Positions 11,618 through 25,705 of a stretch of DNA of 64,000 bases are shown here, one piece after another; position 1 is the first letter of the stretch; each line of letters opens with the position of its first letter. This DNA is from Sinohyriopsis cumingii (taxonomy: Eukaryota; Mollusca; Bivalvia; Unionida; Unionidae): the NCBI GenBank assembly GCA_028554795.2, contig CM068827.1:135562371-135626370 (forward strand), given 5' to 3'. The position numbers and the translations under genes are program-made. The notes under the pieces are model-generated. The model had not been told where the DNA came from, searched no databases, and worked only from the letters and a program-made list of their open reading frames with translations.

Positions 11618-13320
11618 AACACCCCCGTCGGCGACTACCTAAAACAGACATTGTTTATACAGTCGCTGGTTACAATATGGTTATGTTACTTAGTTTTCCA
11701 CACACACGATCACGTGATCAATTGATAACTTTAACATACCGTTAGAATCTGACCAATCAGATATTCATACATTGACATATCTCCAAATTTGAGAAGGTGA
11801 ATCTGTATTATCCGACTTACTCTAATTTTATATATGAATTTTTGAATTCGCTTATTTTTGGACAGATTATTTCCGGATTATGGAGACAAGTTTTATAGTA
11901 ATTTTTACACTTTCATCTCTGATTTTGATTTCCGGATCGCCGATTTCTTGATTAATGAATCAAATTAACGTTTAGGAAATCTGTTCCCGTTGAATTATTT
12001 CCGGATAGGGAGGTTTCCGGATAAACTGAGTCTGGATTAACAAGGCTCCTCTGTATATAGGGTATAGGCTCCTCAGTGAACTGGTTACAGGTTGCTGAAA
12101 GCACTAGAAACCTTCTGACACAATTTCGTCAGGAGTTATTTTTTTCAATGCAAAATAAATGCGAATTTTTGTTGCAGATATAAATTCTGCGTGGAGTATG
12201 CGGTAATTATCTGAGTTAATATATCAGTCTGGTGTTGAAAGAATAGACTCTCTAAGACTTGAATTGTCTTCATTATATCTCGGCAGTTGTCTAACTTTTG
12301 TGTTTCTTTGTTTTAAAGTTAAATTAGTTTCCCATTGATATTTTAGGTTATTTGTTTGTAAAGGTTATTGATTTTATTGGTTTTATCCTATTCAAACTAT
12401 TCAGACAGTGATAATTGTAAATATACGATTCTGTTTTTTTCTGTGAACATATTTCTATAAATAAGAAACAAAGCTTAAGTTAAAAATCAAGTGAAGAAGG
12501 TTATGAAACAATTACATTTTGTGTATACAATACACACCAATCAGTAGGTGCCTCTGTCCTTAGGAACTCACACGAATAATGCAGCATGAAAATGTAGTCA
12601 TCTCTTTGTCCGTCAAACAGTCCGTCAACAGTTTGGTTTCCTCAAGCTTATTTACTTGGAATTGTAGGATTTTTGGCATAAAACTTCATATTTTATGAGA
12701 CTTCGGCATATTAAAATTGATTTCTAGCCTTCTATTATATACTATTTAGGAGTCGTATCTCTTGATATCTTATTCTATCACGTTCGTTTTCATAGCTAAG
12801 CTTTCACAAGGATCGCTGGATTTCAACCAAATTTTCCGTAAAACTCAATGTTGCTGAAAACGCTATTGTCTACTTCTTCCAGCGTTTCACGAAATCACCG
12901 ACATGAATTATACTCATGACTGCTCGTCCTCCAGGCTTTAGTTCCTCAACATTACTTTATCAAGCATTGCTTTGGCACGCATCTTTAGTTTGATGAGACT
13001 TTAAGTGGACGTAATTACTTCCAGCACCCGCATCATCATTTAGAAGGGTTGTTGACCCCGAATGCCCGTCTTCCTTTTTGGATGTCACATCATACCATTA
13101 CTTACAAATATCGGATTACAACACAATTTTTTCCGCAACTGTATATTCATAAGATATTAAATTAGTTGTATTTTTGAATATTTCATGTCATCACTCGGAG
13201 TACCTGAATCATGTGGTTGCCCATTATCCAGACAGTGTTTTAGCAACACCAATTCCTTCTGCAGAGCAATTTGAGGGGAAATGCAAAATGTCTGTATAAT
13301 CAGTTGTTAATTATTACAGA
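11618..13320. other. Host intergenic DNA
   Basis: AT-rich sequence with no open frame longer than about 65 codons and no recognisable repeat or RNA gene. Nothing could be assigned. Confidence 0.5.
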
Positions 13321-13329
13321 AACTGTCCA

Positions 13330-15240
13330 ATATTCATAAGTAAATCATTAGAGATAAGCTTGACACCACAATTTCAATTGACTCGTCGTCACCATACAGT
13401 TGGGATACAGAATTTGAGCGGCAACCATTAGCAGCATTTGAACCTGTCTCTATGGATTTCGTACATACAATCGTGACGAAGAGTGTACCAAAGTCATGTG
13501 AACTTGATCCAATTCCAAAATCACTGCTGCTTGAGTGCTTAGATCCAGTATTGCCCGCACTAACTGATGTTATTAATATATCTCTCTCATCCGGGGAATT
13601 CACATCATTTTTCAAAACTGCCATTGTAAAGCCTCTGCTGAAGAAACCAACACTAGACCATAACGATTTAAAGAACTACCGCCCAGTTTCTAATCTCCCA
13701 TTCATGTAAAAAATCTTAGAAAAGGTTGGTTTTACCCAGCGTGTATCTCATCTAAATTCAAACAGTCTTTTTAGCAATTTACAATCTACATATCGCCATT
13801 GCCACAGTACTGAAACTACTCTTCTAAAAGTAGTTAATGACATTCTCTCTGCTTTGGATAGCGGAAAGATTACAGTCCTCACCCTCCTTGATTTTTCTGC
13901 AGCATTTGACACAATAGACCATGATATATTATTTCACCGTCTCCAGCATGTATTTGGCATTCATGATACAGCCTTACTGTGGTTCAAGTCCTACTTGGTC
14001 AATAGGACACAAATTGTATCTGCAAATGGAATACACTCCAGCCCAGTTGATCTATGTTGTGGTGTTCCACAGGGGGTCTGTTCTTGGATCTGTTCTATTC
14101 ATTGTGTACACTCAGTCGCTCTCAAGTGTCATAGATCATCATCCAGTGTCTCACCAACTGTACGCTGATGACACCCAAATATACAAATCTAGCCACCCAG
14201 CTGAAGTTGATGCTACCATCCAAGATGTAGAGAGGCGCATGTGAAGTCATGGATGTCATGTAACAAGCTGCAGATGAATGATGATAAAACTGAGGCAAAT
14301 ATCGATCACAACACAAAGACTGTCTCATTCACATCCTTTACCTCAAACAATAAATATCAGCAGACCAACATTAAATTCACACAGTCAGTACGAAACCTAG
14401 GTGTTACTCTGGACAGTACCCTCACATTGCACCAACATGTTATGAATATATGCAAGGCTGCATATCTTGAGCTGAGACGCATCAGCTCAATTCGCAAATA
14501 TCTTTCAGTTGATGCCACTAAAACACTTGTGTGTTCATTAGTACTTTCAAGACTAGACTATTGTAACTCAATTCTGTCTGGTTCATCTCAATATCTGCTC
14601 CAGAAACTTCAAAAAGTTCAAAACACAGCTCTCAGATCATAATTAGAGTACCACGATCAGAGCACACCTCCCCGCTGCTCTGTACCCTACACTGTCTATC
14701 CATTCGATCCAGAATCAAACACTAAATTGGTTTTCGGTGCTACGTTTCACTGTCGGACTCCAGTCCAACATATCTATCCGACCTCACCCATGTTTACACA
14801 CCAGCAAGATACTTACGCTCCTCTTCTGACAATCGTATACTCATTATTCCAAGTATGAAAACAAAGTCATATGGACAGCGTTCTTTTGCATACCAGGGCC
14901 CAGCAACGTGGAATGAATTGTCCACTTAACTTAGACACAAAGACACAGTGATCACATTCAAGAGGGCTCTCAAAACTCACTTATTTCGACTGCAAGAACA
15001 AACTTAAAGACCTAATAATGTTTCCTACCTGAAATATTCTCAGCATGTTTTTTTTTTTTTTTTTTTAATGTTTTTCTATATTTCATGTTGTTTGTTTTTG
15101 TAATAATATTATTATGTTTCTTATCTTGCAGGTATTGTTTAATGTTGTAAAGCGGTTTGAGCTTCTAAAGATTATGCGCTATACAAAGTCCTCATTATTA
15201 TTATTACTATTATTATTCTTGTTGATCATCCTCTTCTGTG
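13330..15240 (+). mobile_element. Degenerate non-LTR retrotransposon (L2/CR1-like), 3' part
   Basis: Encodes reverse-transcriptase blocks in broken frames: ELDPIPKSLLLECLDPVLP, LKNYRPVSNLPFM, LLDFSAAFDTIDHDI, CCGVPQG followed by SVLGSVLF, and YADDTQIYKSS, then RLDYCNSILSG and, near 14870-15010, FAYQGPATWNE. A stop at 13707 and frame changes near 14080 and 14240 inactivate it. The 3' end reads GCGCTATACAAAGTCCTCAT and runs into an ATT-type simple repeat at ~15196. A sister copy lies at 61797-62169 on the minus strand. Confidence 0.88.
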
Positions 15241-15446
15241 GATATCTGCATCGCCGACAGCAAACTTCACCTCCGTTTTATTTACGATTAAAGTGTTCTC
15301 TGCGAATGATGAGGAAGCAAGCAACCGAATTAATGAAATGTCGTGCACGTTGCATGCCCCTGTTTAATAAAACTGTGCAACTGGATTGCTCATTTGTTAA
15401 CAAATATATACCATCCACACCAACAGTAGTGTGAATATAATGTTAA

Positions 15447-15509
15447 ACGTATGCATGTATGTATGTATGTATGTATGTATGTATGTATGTATGTATGTAT
15501 GTATGTATT
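15447..15509 (+). repeat. (ATGT)n microsatellite
   Basis: About fifteen perfect ATGT units follow the LINE by about 200 bp. Simple tandem repeat; no coding meaning. Confidence 0.95.
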
Positions 15510-18500
15510 CACTTGGCCTAAGTTGCAATAAAACTTCCTATTGAAAAATCTGGCCATGAGCTCAAACTGAAATAAACATCTTGAAAAATGACAAATATAG
15601 TTTAAATATACTATAATTTAAATATACATAATACCTTTTTAGAAAATATCATTTCTTGCTACGCGGCCCGAAACAAGATGAAAGATCTCCAGCATCATAA
15701 TAATGTCCAACAACATAAAGAAATAATTCTTTTGGTGTTTTGGTTTAAAACTCCGCTAACAAGACAATGTTAATTTATGCTGACAAAAAGCCTTTAAAAT
15801 ACTTGTCTAATGTATGACCACGGTGCATTCTACTAATATGTCATACAACTAAATTGTCCGTCTATGTATCATGCATAAAAATTTGGTTTCTTGTACTAAC
15901 ATACAGGGCCTCTCTGTATTTCTTTTTCATATTCATATGTAATTCTTGGTTGATTTCTGTATTTCTGTCTCTAATCTGTCATTTTCCACCACGGTGAGAC
16001 TTTTTATTTTCTTTTCTTTCTAGCCGATAATCTCACTCAAGTTGCACTGTTGGTGGTTTCTATACATCTATTCAAATTTTCTCTCTCTGTTTTACATTTG
16101 TTGCAATTGTAAAACTTTGCAGCTGTATGTGTCTGAAATATTTGATTGTAAATTCAATAGTCTAATGTCAGTTACAACTTGACTTAAAAATGAAAATTCT
16201 CTCATATATATATATATAAGATGTATGTACTGTAGTTTACTACATTAATGTGGGGTAAATATTCTTCACATACCATTTGATTCTGATTTAATCGTATGGT
16301 AATTTTGTACAGCAGAGGGATTTAAATAGTGCAGGAGAAAAAAAGGAATCCAGGTTAAATGAATAATTTATGGTGTAATTGCTATAGCATTTTCATTACA
16401 TTAACATTCATGAAATTATTGTGCTATTTTATCAACATTCATGAATTTTCGTGTCATTTTGATTACTCCGACATCCATACAATTTTCGTGTCCTCTAATA
16501 TTGTTCTAAATTTCAAACACTAGCTAATAGTTTGTCTGTTTTCATTTATATCTCTTTTCAACTTTTTGAAATATCGTTATTTAAACTTTTTTTTGAGCCA
16601 GCTTCATATTCTACAACTCTTTCAATTTGATTTCGTTGTTTATTTAATGTATTATGTAGTTTAGAACATTGTCGCCTTCTTTTTTTCATGTGTACTATAG
16701 TGTTCGAAAGCTGTGATATTTTTTTATTTACTTTATTTTTCCATTTTGTCTAATAATGTAAACAAATTTGCATGACATGCAGTGTTTTATTCTTTCTTTG
16801 CTAGTGTGCTGTTTTCATTTTAAAATTTTCGTATTCTATAATTTCGCTTTCTTTTAAAAACTTAACATTGTTATGTTCCTTAATAATTCCATCTATAAAC
16901 TGTACGAACTCCATTTATTTTCCTATTATAGTGTTTGCTGCAGCTGGGTCCAAAACGACTTTTATTCCATAAGTAAATACATTTTGCTGTTCATTCATTT
17001 TTTAAAAAAATAACTTCTCTCGCAAGATTGCTGATGTTAATTTGTTTGTCATAGAGAGATAACTCATGTTAGTAAAACATACACTGTTTGTGATCTCCCT
17101 TCATATCTTCCAGATTGTAAGTACAGGATTACCCATGACTTTACATATTTCCTCAGTAAAGTTAGGAAGGTCGAGCGAAGATATTTCACAGATCATTTTC
17201 TATTTTGAAATTCTCACTGCTTCGCCGGTATTAGATTTAGAAGTTCCAAAAATGTCAGTTGTCCAGTAAGCAATATAATTGAGTCACATTTTCGACTCGT
17301 GTTCTTTATTGCTTGCTTTAAACTGAGTCGTGTCTATTGTTACATAATGACTGACATTATGTTATCCAGTCAACGTTGGTGTACTTTTGCCATTGCAATG
17401 GTTGATTGAAAAACATATATTTCATATACTGAGTTCTATTCATTGTTTCAAATGAGACTTTGATTGCGACAGTATTATTGTTATTATTATATCTACTCAT
17501 AAACGTAGATTTTCTGTCTCTTTTGTATTTTTCAAGATAAACATCTTTGATTTACAGGGATTTCTTTTTCCAGACTGTATCAATCCTGTTAACATTACTA
17601 CATCGATAAAATGAAGCGGATACCTTTTTACAATAATTTTAGGACTGTTACTAATTTAATGTGCAATGAAAGATAACTCCTCTGAGACCATGACGTTCTT
17701 ATATCAAACATAGAGAAACGGAAATCGGCGAACCGTTGTACTGCGCTTACCAATAAAGATGTGCCTATGTGAACTGCCATCATGCTAATATGTAAGCCAT
17801 TTACGATTAATTTCAGGTTCTTGTACAAGATGTCGATCTTAATTTACATGCAACTAGATATCTCAGCTAGGTATTGACTGAAATGTATAGACCAACGAAC
17901 TTTTTTCCAGTCTCTTTGGTTCTGAACTTACCTACATATATGTGCTTTACATGGTACGGTACCAGATGTTTCAATACTTCAGGTTAACGACATAGTGCAC
18001 CGCGTAACAGTTTTCGTACAGTTTTGCTTTTTTCCTTACGTGTGTTTTGCTAATGGGCGTGTTTCGATTTCCATGACTCAGATTCTTGGTAATTGAAATG
18101 AGTGCAAATAAGAATGATGCTGAAATTGCACAATAAATGAAAAAGCCATGAAATTAAGTAGAAATTCGATTAAACGCTACTGAGGGATGCGTGATGCGAT
18201 TTTTAAATTACTTAATTTGGTACTCAACCGAGCAAATAGTTATGTCACAAATCCATCAGTTAGGAAAATTCAGCTAATCTTAAGTTTAGGCTGAAATTAA
18301 TCTCCTTGGAGAAAATTTGCTATTATTTTCGAAATTATCCTTAATTACTAACTGAGCGCTAGAAAGTGAATTTTTGCTACCTTCAGTTTATTATTATGTT
18401 TATCTACTTTGTTTCTATAATTCGAACACCAGAAATAGCGTTGTAATCCCAGACAATAACTAGTCTTAGTTTTTAACTTTAATGTTAGTCATTATTGGTA

Positions 18501-19570
18501 TTGAATTATTGAATCTGATCATTGTAACTTGAGTTAAATTTTTAATTTAGTACTAACAAAGATCATTTAATTTCAATTCGCGAGAAAAAAAAACGAGCAT
18601 CATTTTATGAGAAATGAATGAAAAAAGGAAATTAAAGAAACCAATAAAACTCAGTCAAAGCCGCAGTTGTTCATCTGTGTTATGTGAGGGGTTGATATAG
18701 AAGATATCACGTTCTTATCTTAATTACGTTTATAACTGTGTGGCCTAAACACCTTGTATATCAATAATAATGCACCGACAATGACTCCAATGCAACGGTA
18801 TCTATATTTTCACGCACTGGCATTGATTCAAATGGCGGAAGTTGGAGCCAAGGAGAACTTCCATATTTATTTCTCGGTGTAATTCAGATAAAGGCAATAC
18901 TGATATCATACGTAATAGTTACACGATATGTCTAAAGATTCAACTGTTTTAATTTTTAAGGTTTGGTTATGAAACTAACATATGTTTGAAAAGCCACGCA
19001 GTGAAATTTACATTTCGACCAATAATTGGCCAATTTCGATGTTTGATATAAAAGAGCACATAATTCAACCAAATTCTATCAGTTTTCGTGGACAGACAAC
19101 GCGTAGATCTTTGTTGTATAACTGTGATTTCATTACAATGTATTAAATAACTATACTGCGTCAATGCAGATCCAACAATGCTACCATTACATATGGAAAA
19201 TCACAAGCTGTTTTTTCGTTTACTGTCATTTGGAAGTAAAGCTGCAGTTTACCTATTGACAGGTGCAACGTATCTGCAAAAGTGTATCTGATGTAATGGG
19301 AAAAAGCAGACGATAGTGGATAAATGAGAAATGGCATTTCACGCGCAAAATCCCAGATCCACAGTTAGACTCCGTGTGTTTGTAAAAACATTCATTGGTA
19401 GTTATGTTCTATTAATATCATATTTACATTTCACAGTAGATTTCGTACATCATGCAGTTCAAATTCCATTATACGAATGTGGAAGAAAACTAAAAATCTG
19501 ATTTATGTTGGCCATTTTATATATTATTACTATGCTTGACAAGGATGCCTGAAAATTATTACGTTATGAA
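15510..19570. other. Host intergenic DNA
   Basis: AT-rich sequence without an open frame over about 70 codons. Scattered short TA repeats (near 16205) and poly-T runs only. No gene, RNA or element was recognised. Confidence 0.5.
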
Positions 19571-19573
19571 AGA

Positions 19574-19582
19574 AGTGCTGGC

Positions 19583-19635
<53 letters not shown>
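19574..19635 (+). repeat. Compound (CA)n(GA)n microsatellite
   Basis: A CACACA run passes directly into GAGAGA. Simple repeat. Confidence 0.95.
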
Positions 19636-19637
<2 letters not shown>

Positions 19638-19639
19638 TA

Positions 19640-21310
19640 CCCCAATATCGTGCAATTGGTTTCTAATACTTCATTTAATGGCTTGATTCTAAAGGTCTGC
19701 TATCATATACTTAGAAACTGCAATCTTTTTTTCGAAGCTGCAATCAAAATCTTACTGACCAAGAAAAAAAATTCTTTGTATCAAACCTGTGAGAATAAAT
19801 ATGGAAAGTGCAATGTTTTTGGAGTTTCCTATGTGAATTTTACATGATCTAATTTACAACACGTAAACATTAGATCATTCTAGAAGGTTGTTTTGCATTA
19901 GGTGATGTTTATTTTTTATTATAGGAAATGATAATTGTGACGTGAGGTCAAGTAGAGAATAATAGAGTCTTGTGATTGTGAGAACTTGGTTATTCATGCT
20001 TTAACATCTAGCACTTTCAATTTTTATTATGTTATGACCAGATGGGCTGAATTTGTTTCTTCAAATTATTGAATTCAAGTGATTATTTTCTCTGGAAATA
20101 CAAAGTGCTCAGATAAGATTCTTGGATAAAGACATTCACTGGTATTTATACTAAATTCAAGCCTGGAATTATATCACTGTGATACAACAACATGCTGTTG
20201 ACACATCAACACTCTAGAAGCCATATAAGACACACCATCGCCTTCTGTTTTGGATTTGTTCGGGACCTGGAGTGAGTTTTAGTAAAGACTTGAAATTATT
20301 AGGACTTATGTCTGTAATTCTTGGATTATTTTGGGATTTAATTCGCTATACCTACATTTCAATTATTTAATATGTTAGTATATAACATCAGACTAATTGT
20401 AATAAAACTGCCTCAACGAAAATAATTGGAATTCTAGTATTGTCTCGTTTCAAAAGAGCCGATTTGTTTATTGTTTTTGAAAATATACCAAACAATATTT
20501 TTAATGAAAAGAAATTGTAACACTTCTAATTTCCAATGAGGGATTTTTTTCGTTGTTGAACGAACCCCCCCAACACCAGAAAAGAACAACAAACAATTTT
20601 TTTCGTAGTTAAAGCTTATTGTACTATTGATTGAACTATTTCTTCATTCATCTCCATGCCCGTCTGCCTATTTATTTAGTACAGCTTTGACTCAGATGCA
20701 TTCCGATATGAGGATCTAGAACTGAACAACATTTTTGCATCAATATGGAATATAGCCGACTAGGTATAGTGTCTTAAATATCAAATCCAAATCAGTTTTT
20801 GTCGACTTTTCAAGTGTGGTGGGTGGGTATTACTAATCAGAAAGATTGACTTTGGGTTGCAAATATTTCTTCAAATTAAGCAATATTATTTTTGTTTTAA
20901 ATCTTTGGCATTTCAGTCGCTAGAATCTAGATGACTAACTAAAATCTTAATTTTTGTCACAGCAGGAGAAAATCCGTGGCAGCTAACAGGTTAATATTTG
21001 GTGCCTGCAGATCACTATATGGTCAAGCCACGAAGAACAGCAGAAGTTAAAAGTTGTTCCCGCGTACAGAAAACTACCACAAACATTTATTCTGAATGTG
21101 GTTCACAGTTACTTGGTACCCGTGCATTTAAGTAGGGGTTTCATCATGATATATCCATCGCTTGGTGTTTAGCTGTTACCAAAGTTACTTTAGTGCCAAG
21201 GTAGATACCCATCCGATGATTTTTTTTCTTTTCTCTGATGTCTGATTTGCCGTGTGTGCAAATATCTGTGGTCAGGAGGACATTCCACACGCATGTCGTG
21301 CCGAAGATAC
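19640..21310. other. Host intergenic DNA
   Basis: AT-rich, no open frame of convincing composition, no repeat structure noticed. Confidence 0.45.
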
Positions 21311-21320
21311 TTTTGCACAA

Positions 21321-22102
21321 TCACCCGTCAGACAACTTTCGACTTTTTGTGTTTATGCCGGATCCACCACCTCCGTGTACACATGATTGATGGTAATATG
21401 CATGAAAACTGAATTGGTGCCTGTGTAAATCATCTTGAAGTTGTCGCCGTTCCACGGATTGATCTTGTAATAAATCTCGTACTTGAGCAGTTTGGATAAA
21501 TCCAGCACTGACGCGAGAACGTAAATGGGCCTTGTCAGCTTCGACTTTTCCGTGTACCACAATGAGTCCAACATCTAAGATCATTCGTAAATAGAATGAT
21601 GGGTCGGCAATAAGACTCCGAAGCTTGTCTTGTCTTGTCTTGTTCCCTTTCATGGATAAGGTCTACGTGAATACGTTTCTAAAGATTATCCATCGTCTTG
21701 CTGAACACAGCGTTGTTGATGAGTTTGAAGAAATCTTATATTCGGTAGTGGCTTTTTTTTGCACGGATTCGTATTCATTTGAATGCACTGATGAGGCTGG
21801 AAGATTTAGTGCATTTGGTGTCACATACATCCCTAACCTCATATATAAATGTAAATTACGGGGATATGACCTGCATTGCCGGTTTTCATTTTTAGGTTTA
21901 GTACAAGCTTAGTACATTCTGTATACTTCCGTCCAGCATCATTTATAAACTCACACTTATAGCAGAACAACCATTCGCGGGTCATCGACATTGATTCTGG
22001 TGCAAGCGGATAATCATTATGAACTCTGTGATGCTCGACTGGATAATTCAGACAAAACTTAATAAAAGTATCAGATATCACTGTTACTATGATATTTGTC
22101 AA
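21321..22102 (-). pseudogene. Decayed Polinton-type DNA polymerase B fragment
   Basis: On the minus strand the pieces fall in PolB palm order across several frames. First comes HNDYPLAPES, near 22010, then ECTKLVLNLKMKT. A segment TRQDKLRSLIADPSF then sits where the stretch after motif B is expected. Last are RPIYVLASVLDLSKLLKYEI and KMIYTGTNSVFM (motif C region, normally with an Asp-Thr-Asp core, here changed to GTN). The wording is of the widespread arthropod/cnidarian Polinton PolB type, not of the intact PolB at 35859. Frameshifts and changed catalytic residues mark it as dead. A contiguous alignment is needed to fix borders. Confidence 0.6.
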
Positions 22103-22670
22103 TGAGAAGCGAAGATTCTACGGGATTGACGCACTGATACCTGCAAAAATGTACGACTGTTCATTTCTCGGTCATATAGATTGCCTGCGCTTATATACAT
22201 GATGTATGTGTGTGTGAAGTGGATTTTAAGTTATTTTTAACAATTTATCAGTCATATCGGTACGATGTGTGCAGTGTGGGAGTTCATAGTGCTGTCTAGC
22301 ACTGGGACATCATGCTGCAAACATATAGCATCATGTCTCACCCAGTCACTTTATCCTGACACCAGACCAACCTTTCATTCTGCTGAGACTTCTTGCATGA
22401 TCATGGAACCATCATGCCCATGCAGTTTATGAAGTGCCACAGCGACGTTTTGTTTTGTGGGTATGAATGCTTTTTTTTTGGAAATAATGATGGTGATAAT
22501 GAAAAGGTGAAAGAGAAGAAAAATCTATTAATGACAGTGACCACGTAAGTCGACAATTACAAGCAAAACTAAAACAAATGCAAGCAAAGTGTTGTGGTAG
22601 TAGTTATAGTTCAACAACTAGTATTGACGACAACGACGAGCCTTGAAAATTTAAAATATTGATAGATACG
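22103..22670. other. Host intergenic DNA
   Basis: No open frame or repeat of note; nothing recognised. Confidence 0.4.
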
Positions 22671-22674
22671 ATCT

Positions 22675-22830
22675 AGACCTGACTTAGGAGACTTCCCTGC
22701 GACTTAGGGGACTTCCATTCCCTGAGACGTAGGAGACTAATTCTCAGACTTATGAGACTTCTCTAAGACTTAGGAGACTTATCTGAGACTTAGAAGACTT
22801 CTCTAAGACTTAGGAGACTTTTCTGAGCGA
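22675..22830 (+). repeat. Minisatellite of ~20-bp GACTTAGGAGACTT units
   Basis: Six to seven imperfect repeats of GAGACTTAGGAGACTTCTCT. It lies at the edge of the L1-like relic. Simple tandem repeat. Confidence 0.8.
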
Positions 22831-23585
22831 TCCAGCAGTGTCATCTGATATTCTGTGTTTTCTATTTTAATTCCTTTGATGCTTGGATTTTTCCGAATCA
22901 AATGGGCTAATATCTCTGCACTCAAAAGAACAAAACATGAGGATGTGATCACCTTGTCTACATACTTCTTGATTTCAAACGACGGTGAGCATTGTCCATT
23001 TACAGTGACACAAGACTGGAGATTTGTTTTATAGAAGAGATTTATCCAGCCTTGAAAATCCTTCCTAAAATGTAGAAAATTTAGAACTTAAATGCCAAGC
23101 AACGGAATCAAATGCTTTCCCAAATCAGCTGAAAGAAGTATAGATAGCTTGCATTTTTTTAAATACAATCTATAGAGAACACTTATTTTCCCCTGTGTAT
23201 CTGCCTTTAATAAAGCTTGTTTGAACACTACTTATAGTTAATGAGAGTGCATGTTTAAGTCTGTCTGCATTTCATGCCGATGCGAGATTGTATTATCCAT
23301 TAAGTAAGGGAACTGGTTTCCCATTACTTTCAATTTATTTTGACCTAATCACTTTAAGGAGACATATAACACCTTCTTTCTATGTTGATCAAAGCTCACC
23401 CTTATTATAGACAAACTTAATTGCTCTTACAAAAAATGACCAATATCTCTCGAAAAGACTTAAAAGAACTCGACTGTAAATCCATTGGATCCTGGACTTT
23501 TATTATTAGGCATGTTCTTAAGACGTGCTGCTGCTCCTGTTATTGTAATTGGGCCATTCATTGATTTACTCTATGTACTACTTCT
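22831..23585 (-). pseudogene. Degenerate L1-like LINE reverse transcriptase
   Basis: On the minus strand, KNMPNNKSPGSNGFTVEFF (near 23520-23470) is followed by a TSFIKGRYTGENK-like segment near 23220, a remnant of the SADFGKAFDS-type block near 23130, GWINLFYKTNLQSCVTVNG near 23030, and ILAHLIRKNPSIKGIKIEN near 22880. This is the block order of L1/Tx1 reverse transcriptases. Many frame breaks; the YADD block is replaced by the minisatellite. Confidence 0.7.
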
Positions 23586-23589
23586 ACCA

Positions 23590-25585
23590 TCACTGGTACG
23601 TTTGTTTGTGTGATTTTATTTACAAGTATTGTTGGAAGTAATGATACAGGTGAAGTATATTAAACAAAACAACTGTAGTCAAGTAATAACACAGTACCAA
23701 GGACTGTCAGCTGCATGAAGGATTTTACAGCGGAGATATTAAAATGCTAAGTGATATTGACAGTGACAGACCAAGCGGTTCTTCGTTCGGTACATTAACC
23801 ACTGAACCACTACGAATCCCATATGGAAAAATCAACGCATCCCTTTATTTTATGTGTATTTATGCGTACTGCTCGATGGTATAAACTTGGGTTTCACATT
23901 TGTTTCGCCTGCCAAAGAAAGCTAAGTATATGGATCTCAGCGTTTTCGTTATAAAGTATTCCTTACTAGTATTCGTCGTTTACTATATACGTATAATGGA
24001 TTGTTGTCTTCTTTAGGGACTTAGTTTGCGTAACCACTCCCTATGTCTAAACAATTTAACGATGGATACACAGTTGCTGTTACAAATGATTATTATTTTT
24101 TTAAATTATCCATGACGGATGAAAAAGATCTAAAATTAATCCGTGAGAATTATAGAGAGAATGACGGAACAAATAGCGAAAGAGAAGGATTATATTAACG
24201 GGGTATATCTTTGGGTGAGCGCAGACTCAACATCAATAAATCATATTATAAACTATCGATTTTATGATCATCTAAAAGTCTAAATACAGCTTAAAAAATC
24301 CTAACATACCTGAGAGAGAGAGAGAGAGAGATCTGTATGCATTTTTCACGAGGACGGACGAACCACATCAATATACTAACTGAAGCCTGGGTCGGACTAC
24401 ATGTCTAGAGAGAGACGTTAAGAGAGAGATCGAAAGAGATCATCTTGGAATCATAACAATTGTCCCACATTTTTCTTCATTTTGGCAATAGATTTATTTA
24501 AATATTTACTGATAATTATTAGTAAAGTATCAAACGTCAGTTGTTAGTTGTTAGGCTGCAACCAAATATACACTTTGGCTGCTAATTAATTGATAGGCTA
24601 CAATTGGGGCATTTAAATAGTGCACCTAGTCTAATATGACTGACACATAAGCATACATGTATCGAATATAGAAGTATTTTGCAATACTATTTTGTGGCAT
24701 TGTCTAAAAATATAACCGGCATAAAGACTATATCTTCGTTATTTAGTTTTCGATTAATAGTATTGTACAGAAGATAAGCACTTCTTTTTTAAGAACATAA
24801 TGTGAAAAACAGAAACTTGTTCTCTCTGCGGTTATTCTGGCAACATTATGTGTTTAATACAACTGAACCTTGTTAATTAGTGTTAGTGGTAGTCAACCGT
24901 GCATAATGGAAATACACAAATTGTTAAAACAGTGCTGCAAAGCTAAAAGCAGGTTTTCTTGGTACTATCGTTGACTATTATGTATATTGAGCACGATCCC
25001 TACAATATCTTGTGACGACGTATCGGAATGTTTACAGGAAAGGTGTTTGGCTATTCCCGTGAGGGTCGCAGTTTGCTGGGAAATAAAAAAGTCACATTTC
25101 CATTAGATGTAAAATGAAATTTTAAAATAAACGTGCCCAAATAATTGTACGCCGTTATTAAGGTTGGAGTGAAAATATTTCTGAGCCCCTTTTTTAGGTT
25201 CGGGCTAAAATGTTTCCTTGCCGGCTTTAAGGTGAACCTCCACAGAACAAATTAGCAACATCATAACTAGAAGAACCTGCAGTCAGTTGTTGCCGTACTT
25301 AAAACTGGCGTTTTGTGACAAATCCCTACTTATTTTTAAATAACAAAAATGATTATGCCTTGAAAACAAAATGTTGAGGCCCTCCAGAATAAACAAAACT
25401 GAAACAAGGTGTTTACAAATTACTGGACGAGACCCTTTAACCCTTCTTACACTAACGGCGATGGGTGTGGGGAAGGCCCGCGGGACATGTGAAGCTCATT
25501 TCAATGGGGGACATTTTAGAATTTTAAGACAATAATAAACATCAGCCTGTTTAGAATAAAGCTATTCATCATCTAAGTATGCAAC
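23590..25585. other. Host intergenic DNA
   Basis: AT-rich, with a short GA run at 24313-24331. No supported gene. Confidence 0.4.
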
Positions 25586-25589
25586 CTTT

Positions 25590-25705
25590 ACCAACATCAA
25601 ATTGACCGTGCAATGCAACTCAGAGAGTTGCAAGAGGTATGGCTGAACAACAAAGAAGACGAGATTCAGTCCTACGCAGACAGCGTCAGTGTCAAATAGC
25701 ATTAC
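25590..25705 (+). pseudogene. Short LINE scrap
   Basis: Reads LQEVWLNNKEDEIQSYADS, a pattern seen just before the reverse transcriptase in many invertebrate LINE ORF2 proteins. Very short, with frames broken on both sides. Confidence 0.4.

Noticed and set aside
19536-19847. 103-codon frame beginning in a (CA)(GA) repeat
   Set aside because: The opening part is microsatellite and the rest is AT-rich without family resemblance or start signals.
21625-21912. 95-codon plus-strand open frame
   Set aside because: It lies opposite the PolB relic on the minus strand, starts without supporting signals and matches nothing recognised.
22675-22830. CRISPR-like short direct repeats
   Set aside because: Units are contiguous with no unique spacers, and this is animal DNA; it is a minisatellite.
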